A stretch of DNA of 15,509 bases, from the NCBI GenBank assembly GCA_046758465.1, contig JBHIAG010000050.1, forward strand, positions 1 to 15,509. The letters are read 5' to 3'. The DNA is from JBHIAG01 sp046758465. GTDB taxonomy: Bacteria > Acidobacteriota > Terriglobia > Acidiferrales > 2-02-FULL-67-57. Below the pieces are notes generated by a model. It had not been told where the DNA came from. It saw only the letters and a list, made by a program, of their open reading frames with translations, and searched no databases. The position numbers and the translations under genes are program-made. Below, piece after piece: positions 6,379 to 13,987 of this stretch; the stretch's first letter is position 1; each line of letters opens with the position of its first letter.

Positions 6379-7065
6379 ATGTCGAACTACGCCTATCTCA
6401 GCCTTTGGTTTGACGACGGCTCGCCCGCCAGCTTGATTGGCCACGCCGAGAAGCTCCTGCGGCTGTTCCCGATGTCGGCGTCGGAACCCGGGTTGCGCGC
6501 CTTCGTCATTCGCGGCGTCAATTCCGCTGAGCCCCCCCTGTTCGAACACAACGGCTTTCTCTCGGCCGAGGAAGTCCGACCTTACCTGAGCGGGTTTTTC
6601 CAAGCTGACTGTGCGGCGGAGCTGCGGGCCTACTGGGACCTCTGGACCTATCAGCGCGACGGTGCCCGGCTGGAGTGGCAACAAACAGCGTCGCCGGTCG
6701 AATTCGTTTTTCACGGCGAAGCCTATGACGAAACTACCTTTGCCGAGAACGGGCACGCCCTGCTTACCCTGGGCTTCGAGCACTTGTTTACCGGGCATGC
6801 AGGCATCCTAAGCGGGAGTGGCGCAGAGGTGAACCCCGAGCAATTCACCTCCCGGCCAGAGTATGAGTTTGCGTTTGCCCTGCTAGAGCCAGAAACGCTC
6901 GAAACCTATCGCACGCATACGCGCGAAAACATCCGCCGCCTGCTGACGTTTGAGCGTGCGCTCTGGACCGGGCTGCCGATTGCGCGCCGGCGCCTCTGGT
7001 CGGAAGGCGAATCAGACCTCGAGCGGCGCCTCGAGGAGGTCCTTCTTCATCGTTCAAGCCAGTAG
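6379..7065 (+). CDS. Conserved-looking hypothetical protein, soluble
   Basis: I do not recognise this 228-residue protein. It has no signal peptide and no membrane segment. The N-terminus (SNYAYLSLWFDD) looks like a beta strand of a compact soluble domain. The middle is rich in aromatic residues and acidic pairs (YWDLWTYQRDG, residues about 84-94). A GEAYDETTFAENGH stretch lies at about 113-126. The C-terminal third is helical and highly charged, rich in Arg and Glu. Codon use resembles its neighbours, with GC-rich third positions, and the composition is balanced, unlike the Arg/Ala-rich shadow frames, so I consider it a real gene. ATG 6379 directly follows a TATAAT box and no ribosome-binding site can precede it on such a transcript. 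It stands alone between the recR operon and the ABC operon. A regulatory or binding role is possible but unsupported. Confidence 0.8.
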   Translation: MSNYAYLSLWFDDGSPASLIGHAEKLLRLFPMSASEPGLRAFVIRGVNSAEPPLFEHNGFLSAEEVRPYLSGFFQADCAAELRAYWDLWTYQRDGARLEWQQTASPVEFVFHGEAYDETTFAENGHALLTLGFEHLFTGHAGILSGSGAEVNPEQFTSRPEYEFAFALLEPETLETYRTHTRENIRRLLTFERALWTGLPIARRRLWSEGESDLERRLEEVLLHRSSQ

Positions 7066-7091
7066 CCAAGAGCCTGCTGTCCGCATATAAT
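7063..7091 (+). promoter_or_regulatory. Strong sigma70-type promoter of the ABC exporter-lpxB operon
   Basis: TAGCCA (7063-7068) and a perfect TATAAT (7086-7091) are 17 bp apart. The -35 overlaps the TAG stop codon of the preceding gene. Transcription would begin near 7098, giving a leader of about 22 nt before ATG 7121. All four following plus-strand genes could be read from it, since no gap among them is longer than 21 bp. Confidence 0.7.
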
Positions 7092-7120
7092 CACTTTTTT
7101 ACGACTCACACCGGGACTCT

Positions 7121-8896
7121 ATGGCCGATCAAGTCGCAGCCTTCCGACCCAGAACGGTCTACCAGCAGCTACGGCCTCTCGGCCCTTACCTGGCTCGCTA
7201 CCGGCGTCCACTTCTGGTGGGCCTGCTCATGCTTGTGGTCACCAATGTTGTGTGGATGCTGTTTCCGCGCGTGGTGGGAGCCGCCATCGACGCCCTGCGG
7301 ACCGAGGTCTCGCGTAACCAGCTTGGAACCTACGCGCTGCTGCTGGTGCTGATCGCGCTCACTACCGGTTTCTTCCGCTTCTGGATGCGCTGGATTCTGA
7401 TTGGCGTCTCCCGCGACATCGAGTACGAGCTGCGCAACGACCTCTTCCGCCACCTTACCCGGCAGAGCGCTCGCTTTTATTCCGGCCAACGCATTGGCGA
7501 CCTGATGACCCGTGCCACTAGCGACATCAGCTACGTCCGCATGGTACTGGGGCCGGGCATTATGTATTCGGCCAATGCCCTGCTGGCCTTCCCGATCGCG
7601 ATTGCCTGGATGGTCCACATCGACTGGCAGCTCACCCTGTTCGCGCTCCTCCCCGTGCCTGTGATTTCTTATGCCGTCAAGTTCTTTGGCCAGCGCATCC
7701 ACGAACGTTCCGAGCGCATCCAGGGCAAATTTTCTGATCTCACCGCGCGCGTGCAGGAGAATCTGGCGGGAGTTCGTTTACTGCGCGCTTTTTGCCAGGA
7801 AGACTCCGAGGTGCGCGCTTTTGACCGACTCAATCGCGATTTCATGCGGCAGAACAGAGGCCTGATCATCCTTCAGGGATTGTTTTGGCCGTTCCTGGAA
7901 GCTCTGCTGGGAGTCGCCTTTCTGCTGGTGCTGTGGTTTGGCGGCCACGCGGTATTGGCTCAACGCATCACCCTGGGCGCCTTTGTTGCCTTCACACAGT
8001 ATATGCTGTTTCTCACTTGGCCGATGATTGCGCTCGGCTGGGTGGTGAACCTCTTCGAGCGGGGCGCCGCTTCCATGGGGCGGCTCAACCAATTGCTTAC
8101 GACTGAACCTGAAATCATCGACCGGTCTGCGGCTGAAGCTGCCCGCGAAATTCGCGGTGCGATTGAGTTCCGCAACCTCAACTTTCGCTACAACGGCGTC
8201 CCGGTGCTGCAGAACATCAACCTCAAGATTGCCGCTGGGCAAACACTGGCTATCGTGGGCCCTACCGGCTCCGGCAAGAGCACTCTGATCAGCTTGCTCA
8301 CTCGCCTCTACGACCCGCCGCCCGGCAGTGTGCTGATCGACGGCATCCCGGTCGAACAGCACCGCCTAGAAACGCTTCGGCGCGCCATCGGCTGTGTCCC
8401 GCAAGAAACGTTTCTCTTCAGTGAAAAGTTGCGCGAAAACATTGCCTTTGGGGTCGCAGAGGCGTCGGAAGAGCAAGTCCGCGAAGCGGCCACCATCGCG
8501 GGGCTCGCCGAAGACGTCGAGGACTTCCCACGCGGCTTCGACACCCTGGTGGGCGAACGCGGCCTGACTCTGTCCGGCGGCCAGAAACAACGCACCGCGA
8601 TTGCGCGCGCCCTGCTCCGCAACCCCCGCATCCTCGTACTCGACGACGCGCTCTCCAGTGTCGACACCTATACAGAAGAGAAGATCCTGCAGCAGCTCAC
8701 GCGGGTACTGCGCGAGCGCACCACGATCCTAATTTCGCATCGTGTCTCGACCGTGCGCCACGCGGACCTCATCGTAGTGCTGCAGGGCGGTGCGGTGGTC
8801 GAGCGCGGGACGCACGAAGAACTGCTGGTCCAGGGGGGCTACTACTACGACCTCTACCAAAAGCAGTTGCTGGAAGAGGAACTCGAACGCACATGA
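7121..8896 (+). CDS. ABC exporter half-transporter, degenerate-site subunit
   Basis: A type IV (MsbA-like) ABC exporter half of 591 residues with six transmembrane helices (about 30-52, 69-88, 146-166, 168-190, 250-275, 285-310) and a nucleotide-binding domain. The ATPase motifs are Walker A GPTGSGKST (380-388), the Q-loop Gln428, the signature LSGGQ (484-488), Walker B ILVLDD (504-509), the D-loop SSVD and the switch His540. Residue 509 is Asp (GAC 8645-8647) where the catalytic Glu normally sits. This is the pattern of the weak-site subunit of heterodimeric exporters such as TM287 of TM287/288 and BmrC of BmrCD. The next gene overlaps it by 4 nt and supplies the matching partner. The substrate is not readable from sequence; drugs, lipids or lipid A are all possible. 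Confidence 0.93.
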   Translation: MADQVAAFRPRTVYQQLRPLGPYLARYRRPLLVGLLMLVVTNVVWMLFPRVVGAAIDALRTEVSRNQLGTYALLLVLIALTTGFFRFWMRWILIGVSRDIEYELRNDLFRHLTRQSARFYSGQRIGDLMTRATSDISYVRMVLGPGIMYSANALLAFPIAIAWMVHIDWQLTLFALLPVPVISYAVKFFGQRIHERSERIQGKFSDLTARVQENLAGVRLLRAFCQEDSEVRAFDRLNRDFMRQNRGLIILQGLFWPFLEALLGVAFLLVLWFGGHAVLAQRITLGAFVAFTQYMLFLTWPMIALGWVVNLFERGAASMGRLNQLLTTEPEIIDRSAAEAAREIRGAIEFRNLNFRYNGVPVLQNINLKIAAGQTLAIVGPTGSGKSTLISLLTRLYDPPPGSVLIDGIPVEQHRLETLRRAIGCVPQETFLFSEKLRENIAFGVAEASEEQVREAATIAGLAEDVEDFPRGFDTLVGERGLTLSGGQKQRTAIARALLRNPRILVLDDALSSVDTYTEEKILQQLTRVLRERTTILISHRVSTVRHADLIVVLQGGAVVERGTHEELLVQGGYYYDLYQKQLLEEELERT

Positions 8897-10779
8897 GCGA
8901 AGTGGGCTACCACGAAGAAGAAGTTCTGGGCAAAGCCTACGACAGTCGCTTACTGAAGCGCCTGCTCGGCTACCTGCGTCCGTATCGTCGTGCCGTGGCC
9001 CTGGCGGTGGGGCTGATCATCCTCTATTCCGTCTTGCAGGTCGCCGGGCCGCTCTTCTTCAAGGTGGCGGTGGACCGCTATTTGGGTGACGGCGCCGCGG
9101 CGATTTCCGATGACCCGCTTGCGGGCAAGCTCTTCGGCCCGACCCGCTACCTGCCAGCCGACCCCTGGGTTGGTCTCAACGTCTTGGCCCTGCTTTTGCT
9201 GGGCGTGGTGCTCGCGGCCTTCCTGGTCGAGTACGGGCAAGTCTTCATCATGCAGATGACCGGCCAGAAGGTGATGTACGACCTGCGCACGCAACTCTTC
9301 GGCCACCTGCAACGCCTGCCCGTTGCCTTCTACGACCGCAATCCTGTGGGCCGCCTCGTGACGCGTGTCACCACCGACGTGGACGTCCTGAACGAGATGT
9401 TTACCTCCGGCGTGGTAGCTATCTTCGGGGACTTCTTCACGCTGCTCGCAATTGTGGCCGTAATGCTCTACCTGGACTGGAAGCTGGCGTTGCTGACGTT
9501 CTCCGTACTCCCACTGATCTTCCTCGTGACCATGGTCTTTCGCCAGCGCGTGCGCGATTGCTATCGCCGCATCCGCGTTGCGATCGCCCGCATCAACGCC
9601 TTCCTCAACGAACACCTCACGGGAATGAGCGTGGTCCAGCTCTTCAACCGCGAGCGACGTGCTACCGAACAGTTCGACGCCGTGAACCGGCAGCATTTGC
9701 TTGCCTTCAAAGACGCCATCCTGGCCCACGCCTGGTTCTATCCCGCGGTGGAAATTCTCTCTGCGCTCGCCATTGCCTTCGTCATTTGGTTTGGAGGCCT
9801 CCAGGTACTCGAGGGTCTGGCACGGGGCGTCGCGGCCGGGGCGACGGCGGGGACCGTTGTCGCGTTCATCCTCTATGCCCAGCGTTTTTTCCGGCCCATT
9901 ATGGATTTGAGCGAAAAGTACAACATCCTGCAAGCGGCGATGGCGAGTGCGGAGCGCATCTTCAAGCTGCTGGATGAACGCGTCACCATCACCTCGCCGG
10001 TGCGGGCGCCGCGCCTGCCGGCCGGACGTGGTCAGATTGAGTTTCGCAATGTCTGGTTCGCCTACCAAGATGAGGACTGGGTAGTTGAAGACATTAACTT
10101 TGCCGTCGAACCCGGTCAGATGGTCGCCATCGTCGGCCACACCGGCGCGGGCAAAACCACCTTGACGAATTTGCTGCTCCGCTTCTATGACGTAGCGCGG
10201 GGACAAATTCTGCTAGACGGCGCCGACCTCCGCGAACTCGAGCTCCGTGATCTGCGGCGTCACTTTGGCATCGTCCTCCAAGACCCCTTCCTGTTTTCCG
10301 GCAGCCTGGCCAGCAATGTCCGCTTGGGCAGCACCCAGCTCGGCGACGAGAGTGTGGCGCGGGCGCTGGCCCAGGTCAACCTCGAGCGCTTCGTGGCCAG
10401 CCTGTCCGACGGGCTCACCCATGAAGTCCGCGAGCGCGGTGCTACCCTTTCGGTGGGACAAAAGCAACTCATCTCCTTTGCCCGGGCGCTCGCGCACGAT
10501 CCGCGCATCCTGATTCTCGATGAAGCGACCTCCAGTGTGGACACGCAGACCGAATTTCAGATCCGCGAGGCCCTGGAGAAGCTGGTGGCGGAACGTACCT
10601 CCATTGTCATCGCCCACCGCCTTTCCACCGTGCAGCGGGCCGACAAGATTGTCGTCCTGCACAAGGGACGGCTGCGCGAGATGGGCACGCACCAGGAACT
10701 GCTCGCCCGGCGGGGCATCTACTACAAGCTCTATCAGCTCCAGTACCGCGACCAGGAGGTGGCAGTCGCCGGCGACTAA
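8893..10779 (+). CDS. ABC exporter half-transporter, catalytic-site subunit
   Basis: The partner of the preceding half-exporter, 628 residues, with six transmembrane helices and a C-terminal ATPase. It has Walker A GHTGAGKTT (415-423), the Q-loop Gln463, Walker B ILILDE (539-544) with the catalytic Glu544, and the switch His575. Its signature is LSVGQ (519-523) instead of LSGGQ, with Val521 encoded by GTG 10453-10455. A degenerate signature here faces the degenerate Walker B site of the partner, so one composite site should be inactive and the other active, as in TM287/288. The first external loop is long, about 30 residues (62-92), compared with the partner. ATG 8893 overlaps the upstream stop as ATGA, which favours equal production of both halves. 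The family assignment is certain; the substrate is not. Confidence 0.93.
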   Translation: MSEVGYHEEEVLGKAYDSRLLKRLLGYLRPYRRAVALAVGLIILYSVLQVAGPLFFKVAVDRYLGDGAAAISDDPLAGKLFGPTRYLPADPWVGLNVLALLLLGVVLAAFLVEYGQVFIMQMTGQKVMYDLRTQLFGHLQRLPVAFYDRNPVGRLVTRVTTDVDVLNEMFTSGVVAIFGDFFTLLAIVAVMLYLDWKLALLTFSVLPLIFLVTMVFRQRVRDCYRRIRVAIARINAFLNEHLTGMSVVQLFNRERRATEQFDAVNRQHLLAFKDAILAHAWFYPAVEILSALAIAFVIWFGGLQVLEGLARGVAAGATAGTVVAFILYAQRFFRPIMDLSEKYNILQAAMASAERIFKLLDERVTITSPVRAPRLPAGRGQIEFRNVWFAYQDEDWVVEDINFAVEPGQMVAIVGHTGAGKTTLTNLLLRFYDVARGQILLDGADLRELELRDLRRHFGIVLQDPFLFSGSLASNVRLGSTQLGDESVARALAQVNLERFVASLSDGLTHEVRERGATLSVGQKQLISFARALAHDPRILILDEATSSVDTQTEFQIREALEKLVAERTSIVIAHRLSTVQRADKIVVLHKGRLREMGTHQELLARRGIYYKLYQLQYRDQEVAVAGD

Positions 10780-10800
10780 CCGTGTGCGACTCCCTCGGCC

Positions 10801-11964
10801 ATGTCTCTGCCTGTCCCGGCTCTGATTGTTGCAGGGGAAGCTTCCGGCGACCACCACGCGGCCGCGCTTGCCACGTGCCTCTCCCGTCAGCACCCCGTAG
10901 CCTGGTTTGGGCTGGGCGGCGATGCGCTGCAGGCAGCGGGTGCGGAGTTGGTGGAGCACGCGCGGGCAGTCAGCATACTGGGCCTAGTGGAAGTGGTAGC
11001 GCATCTGCCGCGCATCTACCGGATCGTGCAGAAACTGCTCAGGGAGGTGGATCGGCGGCGGCCACGGTTGGCTGTGCTGGTTGACTTGCCCGGCGTCAAC
11101 CTGGAGCTGGGCTTGGCCCGGCAGCTACATGCGCGGGGCATCCCGGTGGTCTATTTCATTCCGCCGCAAATTTGGGCGTGGCGCGCCGGCCGGCTCCGCA
11201 GCCTGCAACGCTATGTGCGCAAAGTTCTATGCATCTTTCCCTTCGAGGAAAACATCTATCACCGTGCAGGGATGGATGTAGAGTATGTAGGGCATCCGTT
11301 AGTTGACTGCACGGCGGCAACAATGACGCAAGAGGAATTTTTCACCCAATACCATCTCGACCCGCGGCGTCCGCTCGTCTGCTTACTGCCCGGCAGCCGC
11401 AACCAGGAAGTTGTCCGCCACCTCCCGTGTATGCTGGCGGCCGCGGAACTCCTGCAGAAAAAGCATAGGGCGCAATTTGTCCTGGTCCGGGCGCCGACTG
11501 TGAACCCGAAAGTGCTCGCAAGCCAGTTGCGCCCGGAACTTGACCTACGCGTGATGGAAGGCCCGGTCTATAATGCACTCGCCGCGAGCACGGCGGCGGT
11601 GGTGTCGAGCGGCACGGCAACCGTGGAGGCAGCTCTGTTGGCCACGCCGCTGGTGGTCGTCTACCGGGTGGCGCGAATGACCTGGTGGCTGGGGCGTGGG
11701 CTGGTGCGCAGCCCTTACTACAGCATGGTCAATCTGCTGGCGGGCCAGCCTGTGGTTCCTGAACTCATCCAGCATGAGTTCACAGCGGAAGGCGTTGCCC
11801 GTGAAGTGAGCCATTTGCTTGGAGACAGCGATGCCCGAGAGGCCATGAAGCGTGAACTCCACGGCGTCCGTAGGCGGTTGGGAGAGCCGGGAGCCATCGA
11901 ACGCGCGAGCCGCGCAATCCTTGCCCTGCTGCCGCGGCCCACGCCAGCCGCTGCTCTGTCTTAG
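10801..11964 (+). CDS. lpxB: Lipid-A-disaccharide synthase
   Basis: LpxB is a membrane-associated GT-B (family 19) glycosyltransferase. It joins UDP-2,3-diacylglucosamine and lipid X to make the lipid A disaccharide. The 387 residues carry the family motifs: GEASGDHHAA (12-21), DLPGVN (95-100), PPQIWAWR (121-128), FPFEE (146-150), YVGHPL (162-167), LLPGSRNQEV (about 196-205), SGTATVEAAL (near 275) and the NLLAGQPVVPELIQ segment near the C-terminus. Length is normal. ATG 10801 lies 21 nt after the upstream stop; no strong ribosome site is seen, so coupling is likely. The usual neighbours lpxD, fabZ, lpxA and lpxK are absent here, so lipid A synthesis must be completed from other loci. Placement next to an exporter recalls the lpxB-msbA linkage in other Gram-negatives. 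Confidence 0.96.
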   Translation: MSLPVPALIVAGEASGDHHAAALATCLSRQHPVAWFGLGGDALQAAGAELVEHARAVSILGLVEVVAHLPRIYRIVQKLLREVDRRRPRLAVLVDLPGVNLELGLARQLHARGIPVVYFIPPQIWAWRAGRLRSLQRYVRKVLCIFPFEENIYHRAGMDVEYVGHPLVDCTAATMTQEEFFTQYHLDPRRPLVCLLPGSRNQEVVRHLPCMLAAAELLQKKHRAQFVLVRAPTVNPKVLASQLRPELDLRVMEGPVYNALAASTAAVVSSGTATVEAALLATPLVVVYRVARMTWWLGRGLVRSPYYSMVNLLAGQPVVPELIQHEFTAEGVAREVSHLLGDSDAREAMKRELHGVRRRLGEPGAIERASRAILALLPRPTPAAALS

Positions 11965-11973
11965 AGTAGATCT

Positions 11974-13983
11974 ATGAGAGTTTTGACACCCCGGCGCCAC
12001 TGCCCACACCCTGGGCGGGTGTCGCTGTGTGTTATCGGCCTGTTGCTGGGATCGCTGCCGCTCACCGCCCAGGAAGCGCCCACGGCGATCGATGCGCAGC
12101 ACTACTGGATTGAAGCCGAACTGCTCCCCGCAGTGCACCAGTTGCGTGCACGTGCCCGACTCGACCTGCTCACGCTCGAACCCCTGGCTGCGGTGCGTTT
12201 GGTGCTGCATCGCAATTTGAAAGTCGCGCGCGTGCTTGACGCCGAGGAGAAGCCACTGAGGTTTGAGCGGCTCGCGGAAGGCGGCTTGCGGGTTGATTTG
12301 GCCGAAGCAGTGGGCGCGCAGCAAGCGCTTCAGCTCACGGTCGAATATGTGGGGGTGTTGGATCCGGCCTTGCGGCCCGAGACCGGACCGGTGCTGGCAC
12401 GGATTGCCCCAGGCTCCTCGTACCTGTTACCTCCCGCAGAATGGCTTCCGCAAACAGGCAACCCCTGGGATCGCTTTACCGCGGAACTCCGCGTCACGCT
12501 CCCGGCCGAGGAAACCGCGCTGACGTCGGGGAAGCCAGTTGAAACCATTTCTCTGGATGACGGGCGTCAACAGTTTGTCTTCGTCTCTGAAGAAGCGAAC
12601 CGCCTGGGCACGCTCGTCGTCGGCAAGTACGAAAAAGTCTCCACTACAAGTGAGGGGGTGCCGATTACATTCTGGCTGCGTAGCGTACCCAACTCGCTCA
12701 CCTCCAGCTACGCGGAGACGCTTGGCAAGATTTTGCTGTTCTTCTCGGATCAGTTTGGCCCACTCACGCAACCAGAACTGGCGGTGGTGGAAATCGCTGC
12801 TGATGGTCTCGAAGCCTATTCCGCGCCGGGAATGCTGTTGCTGCCGGCCCGGCAGTGGAGCACTCAGCCCAACTTTCGCTTGCTGGCGCGCGAATTGGCC
12901 CACCAGTGGTGGGCCTTCCGCGTGAGCCCGGCGGGCCGGCGCGACGCCTGGCTGGACGAAGGCTTCGCGCGCTACAGTGAGGCTCTTTACGTCGAGCAGG
13001 CCGCGGGCGAGCAAGCGTTTCGTCAGGCGCTCGAAGATTTCACTATCGGCGCCCTCATCGAAGAGGGTGCGGCACCCATCGCGAATGCGGATCAACTCCG
13101 GCCGTTCTCGCCCGCCTTCCGCTCCGTTGTACGCGATAAGGGCGCAATGGTCGTTCATATGCTCCGCTTCGTGCTGGGCGATGAACCCTTCTTCCAACTC
13201 CTCAGTACCTACGCCCAACGGTTCGCCGGGCGCTCGGTAACCATTGCCGCCTTCGAGCGCCTGGCAGAAGAAGTCAGCTCACAGCCCCTGGACTACTTCT
13301 TCGGCCAATGGCTCCGCTCCACCGGGGTCCCGGAATTCAAACTCGAATACGTCGTCTATCGCACGCAAAAAGGTTTCCGGATCGGCGGCCAGATTCGGCA
13401 CGAACTCGAGGTCTTCCGCATGCCGCTCGAGATTTACGTCGAAACCGAAGGACCGCCCGAAACCGCCCGCATCGAGGTCACTGGATTGGTCTCTGACTTC
13501 GCCATCGAAACCTTCGGCAAACCGATTTCGGGACGCATGCAGGTCGACCCCAACTACAACGTGTTGCACTACACGGACGCACTCCGCATTCGCGTGGCCA
13601 TCGCGCGCGGCGAAAGCCTGTTTGAGCAGGCTAAGTACCTGGAGGCCATCCGTGAATACCAACAGGCGCTACAGGTGCGCCGCACCAGTTCACTGGCCCA
13701 TTATCGAATGGGGGAAGCTTTCTTCGAGCAGCGCAACTACCAGGCTGCCGCCAACGCGTTCCGCGAGGCCATCAACGGCGATAAGGAGCCACCGTGGACG
13801 CTTGTCTGGAGCCACATCTTCCTGGGAAAAATTTTTGACCTGACGGGTCAGCGCGAGCGCGCCCTCAACGAATACCGGCGCGCGCGAGAAACCAGAGACG
13901 ACACCGCCGGGGCACTGGCTGAGGCGGAGAAATACTTGAACGAACCGTACCGGCGCACCGAACGGACCGTTCCCGTACGCTGA
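11974..13983 (+). CDS. Secreted M1 aminopeptidase-like protein with TPRs, probably inactive
   Basis: A 669-residue exported protein with an arginine-rich signal peptide (about 1-33), an M1-type N-terminal beta domain (about 36-220), an M1-like core (about 235-450), a further beta region (about 450-535) and TPR-like helices (about 540-655). The zinc motif reads RELAH (306-310) rather than HEXXH, so the first zinc ligand is Arg306. The third-ligand motif WLDEGFA (326-332) is kept. The position of the catalytic Tyr, as in YEKGA of PepN, is Arg387 (RDKGA). The GXMEN exopeptidase motif is absent near 280-290 (AYSAPGM). Known M1 chemistry therefore seems impossible, and a scaffold or binding role is more likely. 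It starts 9 nt after lpxB. Catalysis by a different mechanism cannot be excluded. Confidence 0.88.
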   Translation: MRVLTPRRHCPHPGRVSLCVIGLLLGSLPLTAQEAPTAIDAQHYWIEAELLPAVHQLRARARLDLLTLEPLAAVRLVLHRNLKVARVLDAEEKPLRFERLAEGGLRVDLAEAVGAQQALQLTVEYVGVLDPALRPETGPVLARIAPGSSYLLPPAEWLPQTGNPWDRFTAELRVTLPAEETALTSGKPVETISLDDGRQQFVFVSEEANRLGTLVVGKYEKVSTTSEGVPITFWLRSVPNSLTSSYAETLGKILLFFSDQFGPLTQPELAVVEIAADGLEAYSAPGMLLLPARQWSTQPNFRLLARELAHQWWAFRVSPAGRRDAWLDEGFARYSEALYVEQAAGEQAFRQALEDFTIGALIEEGAAPIANADQLRPFSPAFRSVVRDKGAMVVHMLRFVLGDEPFFQLLSTYAQRFAGRSVTIAAFERLAEEVSSQPLDYFFGQWLRSTGVPEFKLEYVVYRTQKGFRIGGQIRHELEVFRMPLEIYVETEGPPETARIEVTGLVSDFAIETFGKPISGRMQVDPNYNVLHYTDALRIRVAIARGESLFEQAKYLEAIREYQQALQVRRTSSLAHYRMGEAFFEQRNYQAAANAFREAINGDKEPPWTLVWSHIFLGKIFDLTGQRERALNEYRRARETRDDTAGALAEAEKYLNEPYRRTERTVPVR

Positions 13984-13987
13984 GGTG

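Noticed and set aside
8950..10206. 418-codon minus-strand frame opposite the second ABC subunit
   Set aside because: It is His/Asp/Gln-rich and antisense to a complete ABC exporter with all motifs in place; it is a shadow.
11569..11574. TATAAT inside lpxB
   Set aside because: It lies within conserved coding sequence, without a suitable -35 or a gene start downstream at the right distance.
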